DNA of 64,000 nt from Mycolicibacterium austroafricanum (GTDB lineage Bacteria > Actinomycetota > Actinomycetes > Mycobacteriales > Mycobacteriaceae), in NCBI RefSeq assembly GCF_000612725.1, contig NZ_HG964461.1:91427-155426 (forward strand), given 5' to 3'. The number at the start of each line of letters is the position of its first letter. The first letter of the stretch is position 1. Below, piece by piece: positions 49,945 through 57,793 of the stretch. Under the pieces are notes generated by a model. That model made no database searches. It saw nothing but the letters and a program-made list of their open reading frames with translations, and was not told the origin of the DNA. The position numbers were made by a program, and so were the translations under genes.

Positions 49945-50877
49945 ATGCGTCGGCGGCGACGGCTGAATCGGGCGAAAGTGGCCACGGCGATCGTCTCTGT
50001 GGCGCTGCTCGTCAACGGCTGTGAGGCACGGGTCTTCGGGACGCCGCCGGCCGCTGAGAACAGCCCCCAGGCACCGGTCGTGGCGCCGCAGGCCTCACTG
50101 CCTGCGCTGCCCGAAGCGCCACCCAATCAGCCGACGGAGCCACTGGCCGGACTCGACGCCCGCGTTCGGCAAGCCACCGCCGATGCTGCCGCGTCCGGAG
50201 CCGACATCGAGACCGTCGTGTTGGACCGCAACACTGGTCAGATCATCTCCAACGGCGCCAACAAGCCCTTCCCCATCGCCTCTGTGGTGAAGCTGTTCAT
50301 CGCCGACGACCTGCTGCTGCAGGAGTCCGAGGGCAAGACGCAACTGTCCGCCGCCGACCGTAAGTCTCTTGACGTCATGCTGCGCTCCTCCGACGACAGC
50401 GCGGCTCAGATCTTCTGGGACCGCAGCGGTCAGAACGCCGTCATCGCGCGCGTCGTGGCGCGGTACGGGTTGACGGGCACGACGGCGCCCCACAACGGAC
50501 ACTGGGACGTAACCACCAGCACTGCAAGCGATCTCGTCCGCTACTACGACATGCTGCTGGACGGCAGCGGCGGGCTGCCACGCGAGCAGGCCGACATCAT
50601 CATCGGCAACCTCGCGCGATTCACTCCGACGGGAGTCGACGGGTACCCGCAGCGGTTCGGCATCCCCGACGGGCTCAACGCCGAACCGGTTGCGGTCAAG
50701 CAGGGGTGGTTCTGCTGCTGGAACGGCGGCAACCAACTGCATGTGTCCACCGGCATCATCGGACCCGACCGCCGCTACGTGATGGCGATCAGCTCCCTGG
50801 ACCCCACCGGTGACGCCGCCGCCCGCGAGAACATCACCCGGGCCGTCAGGACGATGTTCCCGGGCGGCAAGATCTAG
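49945..50877 (+). CDS. Beta-lactamase-fold lipoprotein (LppW-like)
   Basis: A 310-residue lipoprotein from ATG 49945 (AAGGAG nine bases upstream). Signal plus lipobox LLVNGC places the lipid on Cys26, and a Pro-rich linker follows to about residue 66. The domain has SVVK (Ser113, Lys116; SxxK), SDDS in place of the SDN loop, and VKQGW in place of KTG. This resembles M. tuberculosis LppW, a class A beta-lactamase-like protein thought to lack normal lactamase activity. Altered second and third motifs agree with weak or different catalysis. It is likely on the outer face of the membrane. Confidence 0.83.
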   Translation: MRRRRRLNRAKVATAIVSVALLVNGCEARVFGTPPAAENSPQAPVVAPQASLPALPEAPPNQPTEPLAGLDARVRQATADAAASGADIETVVLDRNTGQIISNGANKPFPIASVVKLFIADDLLLQESEGKTQLSAADRKSLDVMLRSSDDSAAQIFWDRSGQNAVIARVVARYGLTGTTAPHNGHWDVTTSTASDLVRYYDMLLDGSGGLPREQADIIIGNLARFTPTGVDGYPQRFGIPDGLNAEPVAVKQGWFCCWNGGNQLHVSTGIIGPDRRYVMAISSLDPTGDAAARENITRAVRTMFPGGKI

Positions 50878-50887
50878 GCCGGAAACG

Positions 50888-51517
50888 TCAAGCCATCGAC
50901 GGTGTTGGGGGAGTGCCCGGCTGAACCCCGAGCAGTGCGATGGCCTGTTCGGCGGCCGACTTGATCGTTGCCGCGGACGCGCCGCCCTTGCGCAGCGCCT
51001 CCATCCCCCGCAGCACGGCCAACAGCAGGCTGGCCATCGACTTGGCGTCGGTCTCCGAAGGGATGTCGCCGTCGGCCTGGGCGGCGCTGATGGTGGCCGT
51101 GAGCTCACGTAGCCACGCGTCCAACGTACGTTTGACGTGCCTGGCCACCACCGGGTCGGTCGAGGACAGTTCGGCCGCGCTCTTGGCCAGAAGGCAGCCG
51201 CGGCGGTCGGTGTCAGAGGCCACGCTGTCGGCCGCACCTCGGATATGCGCAACCAGACGGTCGTAGGCCGACAGGTCCGGGTTGCGGAGTTCGGCGCGGA
51301 TGCCGTCGACGGCCTCGGTGCAGTACAACTCAAGACCGCGCACGAACATACTGTGCTTGTCGCCGAAGGCCTTGTAGAAGCTGCCGCGACCCAATCCGGT
51401 GGCGGCACTGAGGTCGTCAATGCTTGTCGCGGCGTATCCCTGATCCCAGAACAGGTCGCGACTGGCCTCGACGACCGCAGCTTCATCGAACGCGCGTGGA
51501 CGGGCCATGTCGCCCAT
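50888..51517 (-). CDS. TetR-family regulator
   Basis: A 209-residue TetR protein from ATG 51517 (MGDMARPRAFDE; ATG 51508 is an alternative). The helix-turn-helix is AATSIDDLSAATGLGRGSFYKAFGDKHSMF, close to the AcrR/YcdC-like group that controls oxidoreductases. The C-terminal half has the conserved GCLL...AAEL pattern. It is divergent from an SDR gene with a symmetric promoter region between, and is its likely repressor. Confidence 0.9.
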   Translation of the reverse strand: MGDMARPRAFDEAAVVEASRDLFWDQGYAATSIDDLSAATGLGRGSFYKAFGDKHSMFVRGLELYCTEAVDGIRAELRNPDLSAYDRLVAHIRGAADSVASDTDRRGCLLAKSAAELSSTDPVVARHVKRTLDAWLRELTATISAAQADGDIPSETDAKSMASLLLAVLRGMEALRKGGASAATIKSAAEQAIALLGVQPGTPPTPSMA

Positions 51518-51560
51518 GGTACCAATTAGCGACACTTCGGTACATAACCATGTCCCGAGC

Positions 51561-51589
51561 TTGCCCTGGTACGTATTTTGTACTATATA
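51561..51589 (+). promoter_or_regulatory. Promoter and candidate TetR operator before the SDR gene
   Basis: TTGCCC (51561-51566) and TATATA (51584-51589) are 17 bp apart, a good SigA-type promoter for the plus-strand gene. Between and over them, TGGTAC (51567-51572) and GTACTA (51580-51585) make an imperfect inverted repeat. Two further GGTAC motifs lie at 51518-51540. The arrangement fits TetR repression. Confidence 0.55.
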
Positions 51590-51708
51590 GTCAATAACTG
51601 GAGCGCCGGCTGGCGACGCGCGAAAGACCTTGTTGAGCAATTCAGTTCACTCATAGCCACAGGAGATCGCCGCCGCCGGTGACCATAACCTCTACAAGGA
51701 GACGTCTC

Positions 51709-52503
51709 ATGAATTCCGCCATCGTGGCTCCAGAAGTACCTACCGCACCGATCCACGACCTCACCGGCAAGAACGCCGTGATCACCGGTGGCAGTAAGGG
51801 CATCGGCGCGGCCACCGTGGCCCGGTTCGTCGCTGGGGGCGCCCGCGTCGTCACCTCCGGACGGTCCCAGCCGGACTCGCTGCCGACGGGGGTGGAATAC
51901 GTGGTCGCCGACGTCGCCACTCTCGACGGTGTCGACCTGTTGGCCCGGCGAGCCCGGGAAATCCTCGGCGACATCGACATCATCGTCAACAACGCCGGCG
52001 CAACAGTGCCCCACCTCGGCGGTGTCCTGGACATCGAGGACGCGGAATGGGTGAACGATCTCAACATCAACTTTCTGGCCGCCGTTCGGCTCAACGCCGC
52101 GCTGCTACCCGCGCTGTACGCCCGCGGCAAGGGCTCGATCATCAACGTCTCCTCGGCAGTGACATTGAGTCCGCCGTCACCGATGTTGCACTACGCCACC
52201 GCTAAAGCGGCCTTGGCGACCTACACCACAGGTCTGGCTGCAGAGGCCGGGCCACGCGGCGTGCGGGTCAACACCCTCACTCCCGGCACCGTCGGCTCCC
52301 CGGGGGCCGATGCCATTCGACGAGCGATCATCGACGGGGTAGGTGCCGACAGGCCGGAGGCCGGTGGGATCCCGATCCCGCTCGGCCGAAAAGGCGAAGC
52401 ATCCGACATCGCCGAAGCGATTGCGTTCCTCGCCTCCGACAGGGCCGCATGGATCACCGGCAGCAACCTCATCGTGGATGGCGGCCAGATCCAAACCAGA
52501 TAG
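51709..52503 (+). CDS. Short-chain dehydrogenase/reductase
   Basis: A 264-residue classical SDR from ATG 51709 (AAGGAG upstream). Cofactor motif TGGSKGIG, structural NNAG, catalytic Ser in INVSSAVTLSPPS, and YATAK (YxxxK) are all present. The C-terminus DGGQIQTR is typical. It reduces or oxidises a carbonyl/alcohol with NAD(P)H; the substrate is unknown. It is divergent from, and probably regulated by, the TetR gene. Confidence 0.93.
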   Translation: MNSAIVAPEVPTAPIHDLTGKNAVITGGSKGIGAATVARFVAGGARVVTSGRSQPDSLPTGVEYVVADVATLDGVDLLARRAREILGDIDIIVNNAGATVPHLGGVLDIEDAEWVNDLNINFLAAVRLNAALLPALYARGKGSIINVSSAVTLSPPSPMLHYATAKAALATYTTGLAAEAGPRGVRVNTLTPGTVGSPGADAIRRAIIDGVGADRPEAGGIPIPLGRKGEASDIAEAIAFLASDRAAWITGSNLIVDGGQIQTR

Positions 52504-52535
52504 CTACCGCGCACCGGCGCAACGCAGAGAGCGCA

Positions 52536-52555
52536 GGTCAGGCGCCCCTCTGACC
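52536..52555 (+). terminator. Possible terminator hairpin after the SDR gene
   Basis: GGTCAG (52536-52541) pairs with CTGACC (52550-52555) around an 8-nt loop, 33 bp past the SDR stop codon. There is no T-tract, which is usual for many mycobacterial terminators. It may simply be a weak hairpin. Confidence 0.4.
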
Positions 52556-53002
52556 GCCTGGAGCCGCGACGCCGAGCCCCGCGGACGGTACCGCGCCGCC
52601 GCTGACGATTCGCAGTTCCGGCCCGATTGGCGCCCCCGAGCGATAGCTCGCCGGCAGACGGACCCGACCGGCCGTGCCGACACCATGCCCAGTCTTCCTT
52701 GCCTATTGCCTCTGAGCCACAGCCACTTTCACGGCGATCAAGTCATGAACGGCCTGTCGGATCGATCCTGTGGCGCACTGGACGCCGAGTGACGGAATAG
52801 GCGGTTGCCCGTCCTCGAGCCTTCCCGACGGTTGATCAACCAGCGCGCCGCTCCGAGCAACGTCGGTGAGGGAATGGAGTGGGCAGGCGCTGCGTTACAC
52901 CCCCGGATCTCGATCTTGAACTTAGGATGAGAAGGTCCCACAGGGCTGTGCGGGCCACGCGCTGACCAGATACATCACGAGACAACAAGTAAAGGACCGA
53001 AC
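52556..53002. other. Intergenic region, no gene recognised
   Basis: About 450 bp between the SDR gene and the small lipoprotein gene. Short open frames exist on both strands but none has a ribosome-binding site plus recognisable protein features. The last 60 bp, AT-richer and ending in AAAGGACC before the ATG at 53003, must hold the promoter and leader of the lipoprotein gene. Confidence 0.5.
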
Positions 53003-53275
53003 ATGGCATCGAATCGTCTGGGTCGTCGCATCTCGGTAGCGGTGGGCGGTGCCGCCGTCCTCGCGATGATCGGTTTCACCGCGTCGTGCAGCACTGAGAG
53101 CGAGACCCCCGAAGAGTCGACCACCACGACCACGACCACCACGACGACCACGACGCCGCCGCTCAGCCCGACCGAGAAGGCCCCCAACCCCGGCGCCCCC
53201 GGCATCTTCACGCCCCCGGTCACGGCGCCTCAGCCGACGAACAACCCGGATGACAGCTACGGCCCCGGCCGGTAG
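53003..53275 (+). CDS. Small Thr-rich lipoprotein
   Basis: A 90-residue protein from ATG 53003 with AAAGGACC seven bases upstream. Signal peptide MASNRLGRRISVAVGGAAVL ends in the lipobox FTASC, so Cys29 is probably lipidated. The mature part is disordered: a run of 12 Thr (coded by mixed ACC/ACG) and then Pro-rich sequence to the end. It has no domain. A surface spacer or O-mannosylated lipoprotein is possible, since mycobacteria mannosylate Thr-rich stretches. Confidence 0.75.
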   Translation: MASNRLGRRISVAVGGAAVLAMIGFTASCSTESETPEESTTTTTTTTTTTTPPLSPTEKAPNPGAPGIFTPPVTAPQPTNNPDDSYGPGR

Positions 53276-53279
53276 CGAG

Positions 53280-53303
53280 GCGTGCCCGGACACCCGGGCA
53301 CGC
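53280..53303 (+). terminator. GC-rich terminator hairpin
   Basis: GCGTGCCCGG (53280-53289), loop ACAC and CCGGGCACGC (53294-53303) form a perfect 10-bp hairpin. It starts 5 bp after the stop of the small lipoprotein gene and lies 20 bp before the S53 peptidase start. No T-tract follows, so it is a GC-rich mycobacterial-type terminator or attenuator. Confidence 0.6.
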
Positions 53304-53323
53304 ACTGAGTTCGTGCCGAAGCC

Positions 53324-54928
53324 ATGACGACGGCAACCGTTCGCTGGCTGACCGTCCTGCTTCTCGTCGGTGCAGTGCTGGCGGGAGTCGGCCGGTCGGC
53401 CAGCGAGCACCGCCCTGATGACAAGCTCATCGAGGGTCCCTATGCGTCTCTGCTGGATGCGTCCACCGATCTCGGGCCGGCACGAGAGCAGAGCATCGAG
53501 TTCACCGCCAGCCTCACCGACCGGTCTCGGCCCACGGCGCTCATCGACTGGGCCCGGGACCGGTCGCTGTCGGTCCGGTGGCGACCCGGCGACGACTGGG
53601 TGGTCGTCGAGGGATCGCCCGATGCCGTCACGCAGGTGTTCGACGTCTCCGTGCGCGACTACCGCGGGCGGATGGGTCAACTCTTCTATGCCTCACCGCA
53701 CCAGCCCGCGGTGCCCGAGCACCTGCGGGCCGAGGTGTCTGAGATGGGTCGGATCCTCAGCTTCATCCCGCACCGGATGTCGCGACCCGACCACATCCCG
53801 CTCAATGTCCCCGACCGGGGTTTGGGTCCCGATGCGCTGCTGAACGCCTACAACGCCGACGATCTGGCCAGAGCCGGCTTCACCGGGAAGGGGATCACCA
53901 TCGTGGTCTTCGCCTTCGACGGTTTCCGGCAATCCGACCTCGACACGTTCACCACCATGTTCGGCCTGCCGCAGTTCACCCCGGAGATCGTCGGCGGCTC
54001 GCCTGGCGAACCTCGGGGCGAGCTGTCGATGGATCTTCAAGTGGCACATGCCATTGCACCCGACGCCCGCAAGGTCGTGGTGAACGCCCGCCCGACCGTC
54101 GAAGATGGCGGCGGCTATCGCAAGATCGGCGAGATGCTCGAGGACACCGACCGCCGGTTCCCCGGCGCGGTGTGGAGCTTCTCGATCGGCTGGGGCTGCG
54201 ACAAGCTCATCACCGCCGCCGACCTGGCCCCGGTACGGTCTGCGCTGCGCACCGCCCAATCGCACGGCACCACCGCGTACAACGCCAGCGGTGACCTGGC
54301 CGGCATGGAATGCCGTGGCGGACAAGACTGGTCGTCGCCCCCGAGCGAACAGGACATCGGGCTCGACTCGATCGCCTCGCTGCCCGAGATGACCAGTGTC
54401 GGCGGCACCACCCTGTCCACCGACGCGGACGGGACGTGGGTATCCGAACAGACCTGGTACGACGTCCCGCTGTCCCAGGGCACCGGCGGCGGCGTCTCGG
54501 CACTGTTCGATATGCCCGCCTGGCAGCGGACGGCCGCAGGTGCGGTACCGCCCGAGCGCAACACCGGAAAGCGCATGACACCGGACGTCGCCGCGGTGGC
54601 CGACCCGTTCACCGGCGTGAAGATCGTGCTCGACGATCAGGTCCTCGTCGGCGGTGGCACCTCACAGTCCGCACCCATCTGGGCCGGCCTGACCGCGGTG
54701 ATGAACCAGTATCTGCTGGAGCACAACGGAACGCTGATCGGCGACATCAACCCGCTGCTGTATCGCATCGCCGAGGGCGCACCACGACCCGCCTACCGTG
54801 ATGTCACGTTGGGCGGCAACGCCGTCGACAATGCCGGCCCCGGCTACGACCTGGTCACCGGACTCGGCACCCCGGATATCGACAATCTCGTCCGCAACCT
54901 CCAGCTCGCCCAGAAGGTGCAGGCCTGA
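53324..54928 (+). CDS. S53-family (sedolisin/kumamolisin-like) peptidase
   Basis: A 534-residue exported serine-carboxyl peptidase. A hydrophobic N-terminal signal is followed by the S53 pro-domain (to about residue 150). The catalytic domain has the Glu/Asp pair in GELSMDLQVAHAIAPDA and the nucleophile in GGGTSQSAPIWAGL. The C-terminal calcium site is DVTLGGNAVDNAGPGYDLVTGLGTP. Sedolisins are acid-acting endopeptidases self-activated by loss of the pro-domain. The stop codon overlaps the first of two tandem 11-codon minicistrons. Confidence 0.92.
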   Translation: MTTATVRWLTVLLLVGAVLAGVGRSASEHRPDDKLIEGPYASLLDASTDLGPAREQSIEFTASLTDRSRPTALIDWARDRSLSVRWRPGDDWVVVEGSPDAVTQVFDVSVRDYRGRMGQLFYASPHQPAVPEHLRAEVSEMGRILSFIPHRMSRPDHIPLNVPDRGLGPDALLNAYNADDLARAGFTGKGITIVVFAFDGFRQSDLDTFTTMFGLPQFTPEIVGGSPGEPRGELSMDLQVAHAIAPDARKVVVNARPTVEDGGGYRKIGEMLEDTDRRFPGAVWSFSIGWGCDKLITAADLAPVRSALRTAQSHGTTAYNASGDLAGMECRGGQDWSSPPSEQDIGLDSIASLPEMTSVGGTTLSTDADGTWVSEQTWYDVPLSQGTGGGVSALFDMPAWQRTAAGAVPPERNTGKRMTPDVAAVADPFTGVKIVLDDQVLVGGGTSQSAPIWAGLTAVMNQYLLEHNGTLIGDINPLLYRIAEGAPRPAYRDVTLGGNAVDNAGPGYDLVTGLGTPDIDNLVRNLQLAQKVQA

Positions 54929-54994
54929 TGAGCGCTGGCGCGAAGAAGCGACGGCACCGATGAGCGCTGGCGCGAAGAAGCGACGGCACCGATG
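54928..54994 (+). repeat. Two tandem 32-bp repeats forming 11-codon minicistrons
   Basis: A 32-bp unit beginning GATGAGCGCTGGCGCG is present twice, with ATGs at 54928 and 54960. A third partial copy supplies the start of the next gene at 54992. Because 32 is not a multiple of three, each copy is in a different frame. Each full copy encodes MSAGAKKRRHR and stops at a TGA that overlaps the next ATG. The S53 stop, two minicistrons and the downstream gene thus form a chain of ATGA overlaps. It could tune coupled translation or be a neutral duplication of the gene start. Confidence 0.85.
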
Positions 54995-56911
54995 AGCGCG
55001 CCTACCGGCATGGTGGAATGCCCGGTCTGCCAGATCGACGTTCCCGCAGGCGAATACTGCGGACTCTGCGGCGTGCCGCTGGCCGAACACAGCGGCGACG
55101 GGCCGCACTGGCTGCGCGCGCGAGCCTTCAGCGCCGCCCCCGGACAGCGATTGCTCACGCCGGCGCTGACCAGCTCGCTCTTCCCGCACCTCACGCCGCG
55201 ATCGCGCAAAGTGTTTCTGATGGGCCTCGGGCTGCTCGCGGCAGCCCTGGCCGTCGCCACGTTTCTGCGGATGCCTGCCGCGCTCATCGCCGTCGCCTCG
55301 CTCGGCCTTCCGCTGCTGTTCGTCCTCTACCTTCGGGAATCCGATGTGTTCCGGGACCTTCCACGCAGCGCGCTGGCACTGACCGCGACGCTGGGCCTGA
55401 TCCTGGGCGCCGGGTGGGCACTGCTGACCGGGGCCGCCGTCGCCCGTGCCTACGGTGTCCCGCTCGGCGCGGGCATCGCCGGTGAACGGATCCTGCGCGA
55501 CGGAATCGGGGTGCCGGTTGCCAGCATGCTGCTCATGGTGGTCCCGGCACTGGTGACTCGCCTGTCGTGGCGAGGCACCCGGGCATCCCTGGACGGCTAC
55601 GTCATCGGGGCACTCGGTGCTTTGACGTTCACCGCGGCGGCCACCCTGACCCGGCTGGCACCCCAGTTCACCACCGGACTGGTCAACCGCGTCCGTCCGA
55701 TGGACGGGCTGCTCGTCGAAGCCGGGGTTCGAGGAATCGCCATGCCGCTGACCGCCGCAGCTGTGGGCGGTCTCATCGGCACCGCACTCTGGTTCACCCG
55801 ACCGCCTGCCAAGGCGCACGACCACCGCGGCTTCGTGCGGGCCACCCTGATCCTGATCGCGGTCGTGGTGGTCGTCATCTACGCCTCGCTGGGTCTGGTC
55901 GACGTCGCCCGACTTCCCCAGTTGTGGCAGCTGGCACTGCACCTGACTTTGACGGGGATTGCGTTGTTCGCGCTACGGGTCGGCCTGCACCTGGCCCTGC
56001 TGCACGAGGCACAGGACGGGGCCCACATCGACGAGCCCATTCTGTGCGTCGAGTGCAACCACGTCGTGCCGGACGCGCCGTTCTGCGCCATGTGCGGTGC
56101 CGCCATGCAGGCGTGCTCACACCGGTCGCGGCAGGCCCGGCGTGCCGATCGGCCGATTCGGCTCGCCGAGAACCCGGTGGCCGGGGAGATCGTCGTAGGA
56201 CTACTGCCCGGCTACTCAATACACTCCGGCACGTTCGAGGCGACCCAGCCACCGACGACGTCGTTCCGCACGGTGGCGCTGGCGCTCGGAATCACCGTCG
56301 TGGTGCTGGCCGGTGGGCTGGTCGGGCTGTCCGGGCTGATCTCCCGTCCCGCACCCAAGTATGTCTGCCCGCCGGACTGCGGTAGCCCCCCGATGAACCG
56401 GGCAGTGGAGATCAACCCGCGATTCACGTCCGCCGACGGGGCGTTCTCGGTGTCCTACCCGGTCGAGGGCGCGGCCTACGAGATCTCCAAACACGCCGAC
56501 GGGGTGACCGCGGTGCTGCAGGCCGGTGACGGCGGGACGATGCGGTTGTTCAGCCGGCCCGCGGGCGGGCACAGCGCCGAGCAGATTGCCGTCGACCTGC
56601 TGAACGAGACCTTCCCGGACACCCGGACCGCCTACGAGATACCGAACACGATGGTCGGCTACCAACCTGGATACGGGTTGGCCGCCGATCTCTGGCCGCA
56701 GGGTGCGATGAGCAATTCCACCAGGATGCGCGTCATCGTCATGGTCGCCGTCAAAGACGATCTGGCGCTGATCGCGGGAGCGGTGGGGCCGTACCGCGCC
56801 TTCGGACCCGACTTCGGTTCCGGCAAGCCTTCAGCTGCTTCCCTGCAGTTGGCACTGGACATGGGCAAGTACGTCAACAGCTTCAGCTGGCGCGGCGACC
56901 CGCCCCGGTAG
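54992..56911 (+). CDS. Zinc-ribbon multi-pass membrane protein, unknown function
   Basis: A 639-residue protein. The N-terminal zinc ribbon is CPVC...CGLC, followed by about eight or nine membrane segments (residues 75-350). A second ribbon is CVEC...CAMC (about 350-370). One more membrane segment near residue 430 leads to an extracellular domain of about 190 residues that starts after CPPDCG. Similar zinc-ribbon membrane proteins occur beside S53 peptidases and PrsW-like genes in actinobacteria, but I cannot name this one. It may anchor or sense in the envelope together with the secreted peptidase encoded just upstream. Confidence 0.8.
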   Translation: MSAPTGMVECPVCQIDVPAGEYCGLCGVPLAEHSGDGPHWLRARAFSAAPGQRLLTPALTSSLFPHLTPRSRKVFLMGLGLLAAALAVATFLRMPAALIAVASLGLPLLFVLYLRESDVFRDLPRSALALTATLGLILGAGWALLTGAAVARAYGVPLGAGIAGERILRDGIGVPVASMLLMVVPALVTRLSWRGTRASLDGYVIGALGALTFTAAATLTRLAPQFTTGLVNRVRPMDGLLVEAGVRGIAMPLTAAAVGGLIGTALWFTRPPAKAHDHRGFVRATLILIAVVVVVIYASLGLVDVARLPQLWQLALHLTLTGIALFALRVGLHLALLHEAQDGAHIDEPILCVECNHVVPDAPFCAMCGAAMQACSHRSRQARRADRPIRLAENPVAGEIVVGLLPGYSIHSGTFEATQPPTTSFRTVALALGITVVVLAGGLVGLSGLISRPAPKYVCPPDCGSPPMNRAVEINPRFTSADGAFSVSYPVEGAAYEISKHADGVTAVLQAGDGGTMRLFSRPAGGHSAEQIAVDLLNETFPDTRTAYEIPNTMVGYQPGYGLAADLWPQGAMSNSTRMRVIVMVAVKDDLALIAGAVGPYRAFGPDFGSGKPSAASLQLALDMGKYVNSFSWRGDPPR

Positions 56912-56977
56912 CACGCGACGCCCACCCCGCGGTCTCTGATGTTCGTGGCCGCTGCCGTGGAGACCGCTTGACCAGGA

Positions 56978-57016
56978 TGTCACTTAGTGACACAGTGGAC
57001 CTGTCACTAAGTGACA
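56978..57016. promoter_or_regulatory. Two 15-bp palindromic operators
   Basis: TGTCACTTAGTGACA (56978-56992) and TGTCACTAAGTGACA (57002-57016) are perfect 7-1-7 palindromes, exact reverse complements of each other, 24 bp centre to centre. TTGACC (56968-56973), a -35-like box, directly precedes the first. AGGAGG follows at 57016-57021. They are in front of a TetR gene and are its probable autoregulatory operators. Confidence 0.8.
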
Positions 57017-57051
57017 GGAGGACCGACATCATCCGCGACCACGGCATCGAG

Positions 57052-57669
57052 GTGACCGTCGACAAGCAGGCGCAGGCACGTCTCCGAGTCTCTCGTCATG
57101 CCTGCGAGCTGTTCTGGGAGAAGGGTGTCGCCGCGACCACGGGTGATGACATCGCTGCTGCGGCTGGGCTGTCGACCAGAACCATCTGGCGCTACTTCCG
57201 CACCAAGGAGAGTTGTGTGGAGCCGGTACTGGCGTTGTCGGCGAAGCGCTTCATCGCGCTGGCCAACCGCTGGCCCGCCGAGCTGTCGTTGGCCGACCAC
57301 ATGGCGGCCGACATGGCCCAGAACCCGCTCACCGAGACGGAGATCGCCGACGAAGTGGCGGCGCTACGGATCGCGACCGTGTCGGCCTCCGAGCCGGCAC
57401 TGCGGACGGCTTATCTGATGGTGCACGACGAGATGGAGCGCGGCTTCATTCCCGTCGTCGCCAGGCGGTTGCGGCTGCCAGAGGACGACCTCACCGTGCG
57501 CCTGTGCGCGGCGGCGGTCACCGGGGCGTTTCGGGTTGTGGACGAGGACGTAGGACGCCGCACCATCATCGAAAAGGAGAAGGTCACTCAGCAGGAGGCT
57601 CTGGCATTGATCGACCGGGCCATCCGGGACGCCACCAACGGCCGCTTGGGCGGCCCGGTGGAACCCTGA
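57052..57669 (+). CDS. TetR-family regulator
   Basis: A TetR protein of about 205 residues. The helix-turn-helix is TGDDIAAAAGLSTRTIWRYFRTKESCVEPVL. The start is uncertain. The frame is open from 56968, but that would make the two operators coding (SLSD twice). GTG 57052 gives a normal N-terminus for the family. An ATC codon at 57028 has the best Shine-Dalgarno (AGGAGG at 57016) but is not a usual start. It is probably autoregulated. It lies 125 bp before the S9 peptidase on the same strand. Confidence 0.85.
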   Translation: MTVDKQAQARLRVSRHACELFWEKGVAATTGDDIAAAAGLSTRTIWRYFRTKESCVEPVLALSAKRFIALANRWPAELSLADHMAADMAQNPLTETEIADEVAALRIATVSASEPALRTAYLMVHDEMERGFIPVVARRLRLPEDDLTVRLCAAAVTGAFRVVDEDVGRRTIIEKEKVTQQEALALIDRAIRDATNGRLGGPVEP

Positions 57670-57793
57670 CGCGACTGAAATACCGCTCAGTACAACGGAA
57701 TAGAAACGCACTCGCGATCGCCTCAGACCACGACGGTCTCCAGGCGGGTTCGCTCACACCTGCCTGCATCACACCGAAGGCGAAAGGACTGTA

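Noticed and set aside
53120..53160. ACC/ACG run as a CRISPR or minisatellite
   Set aside because: It is a mixed-codon poly-Thr tract within a small lipoprotein gene, with no spacer structure.
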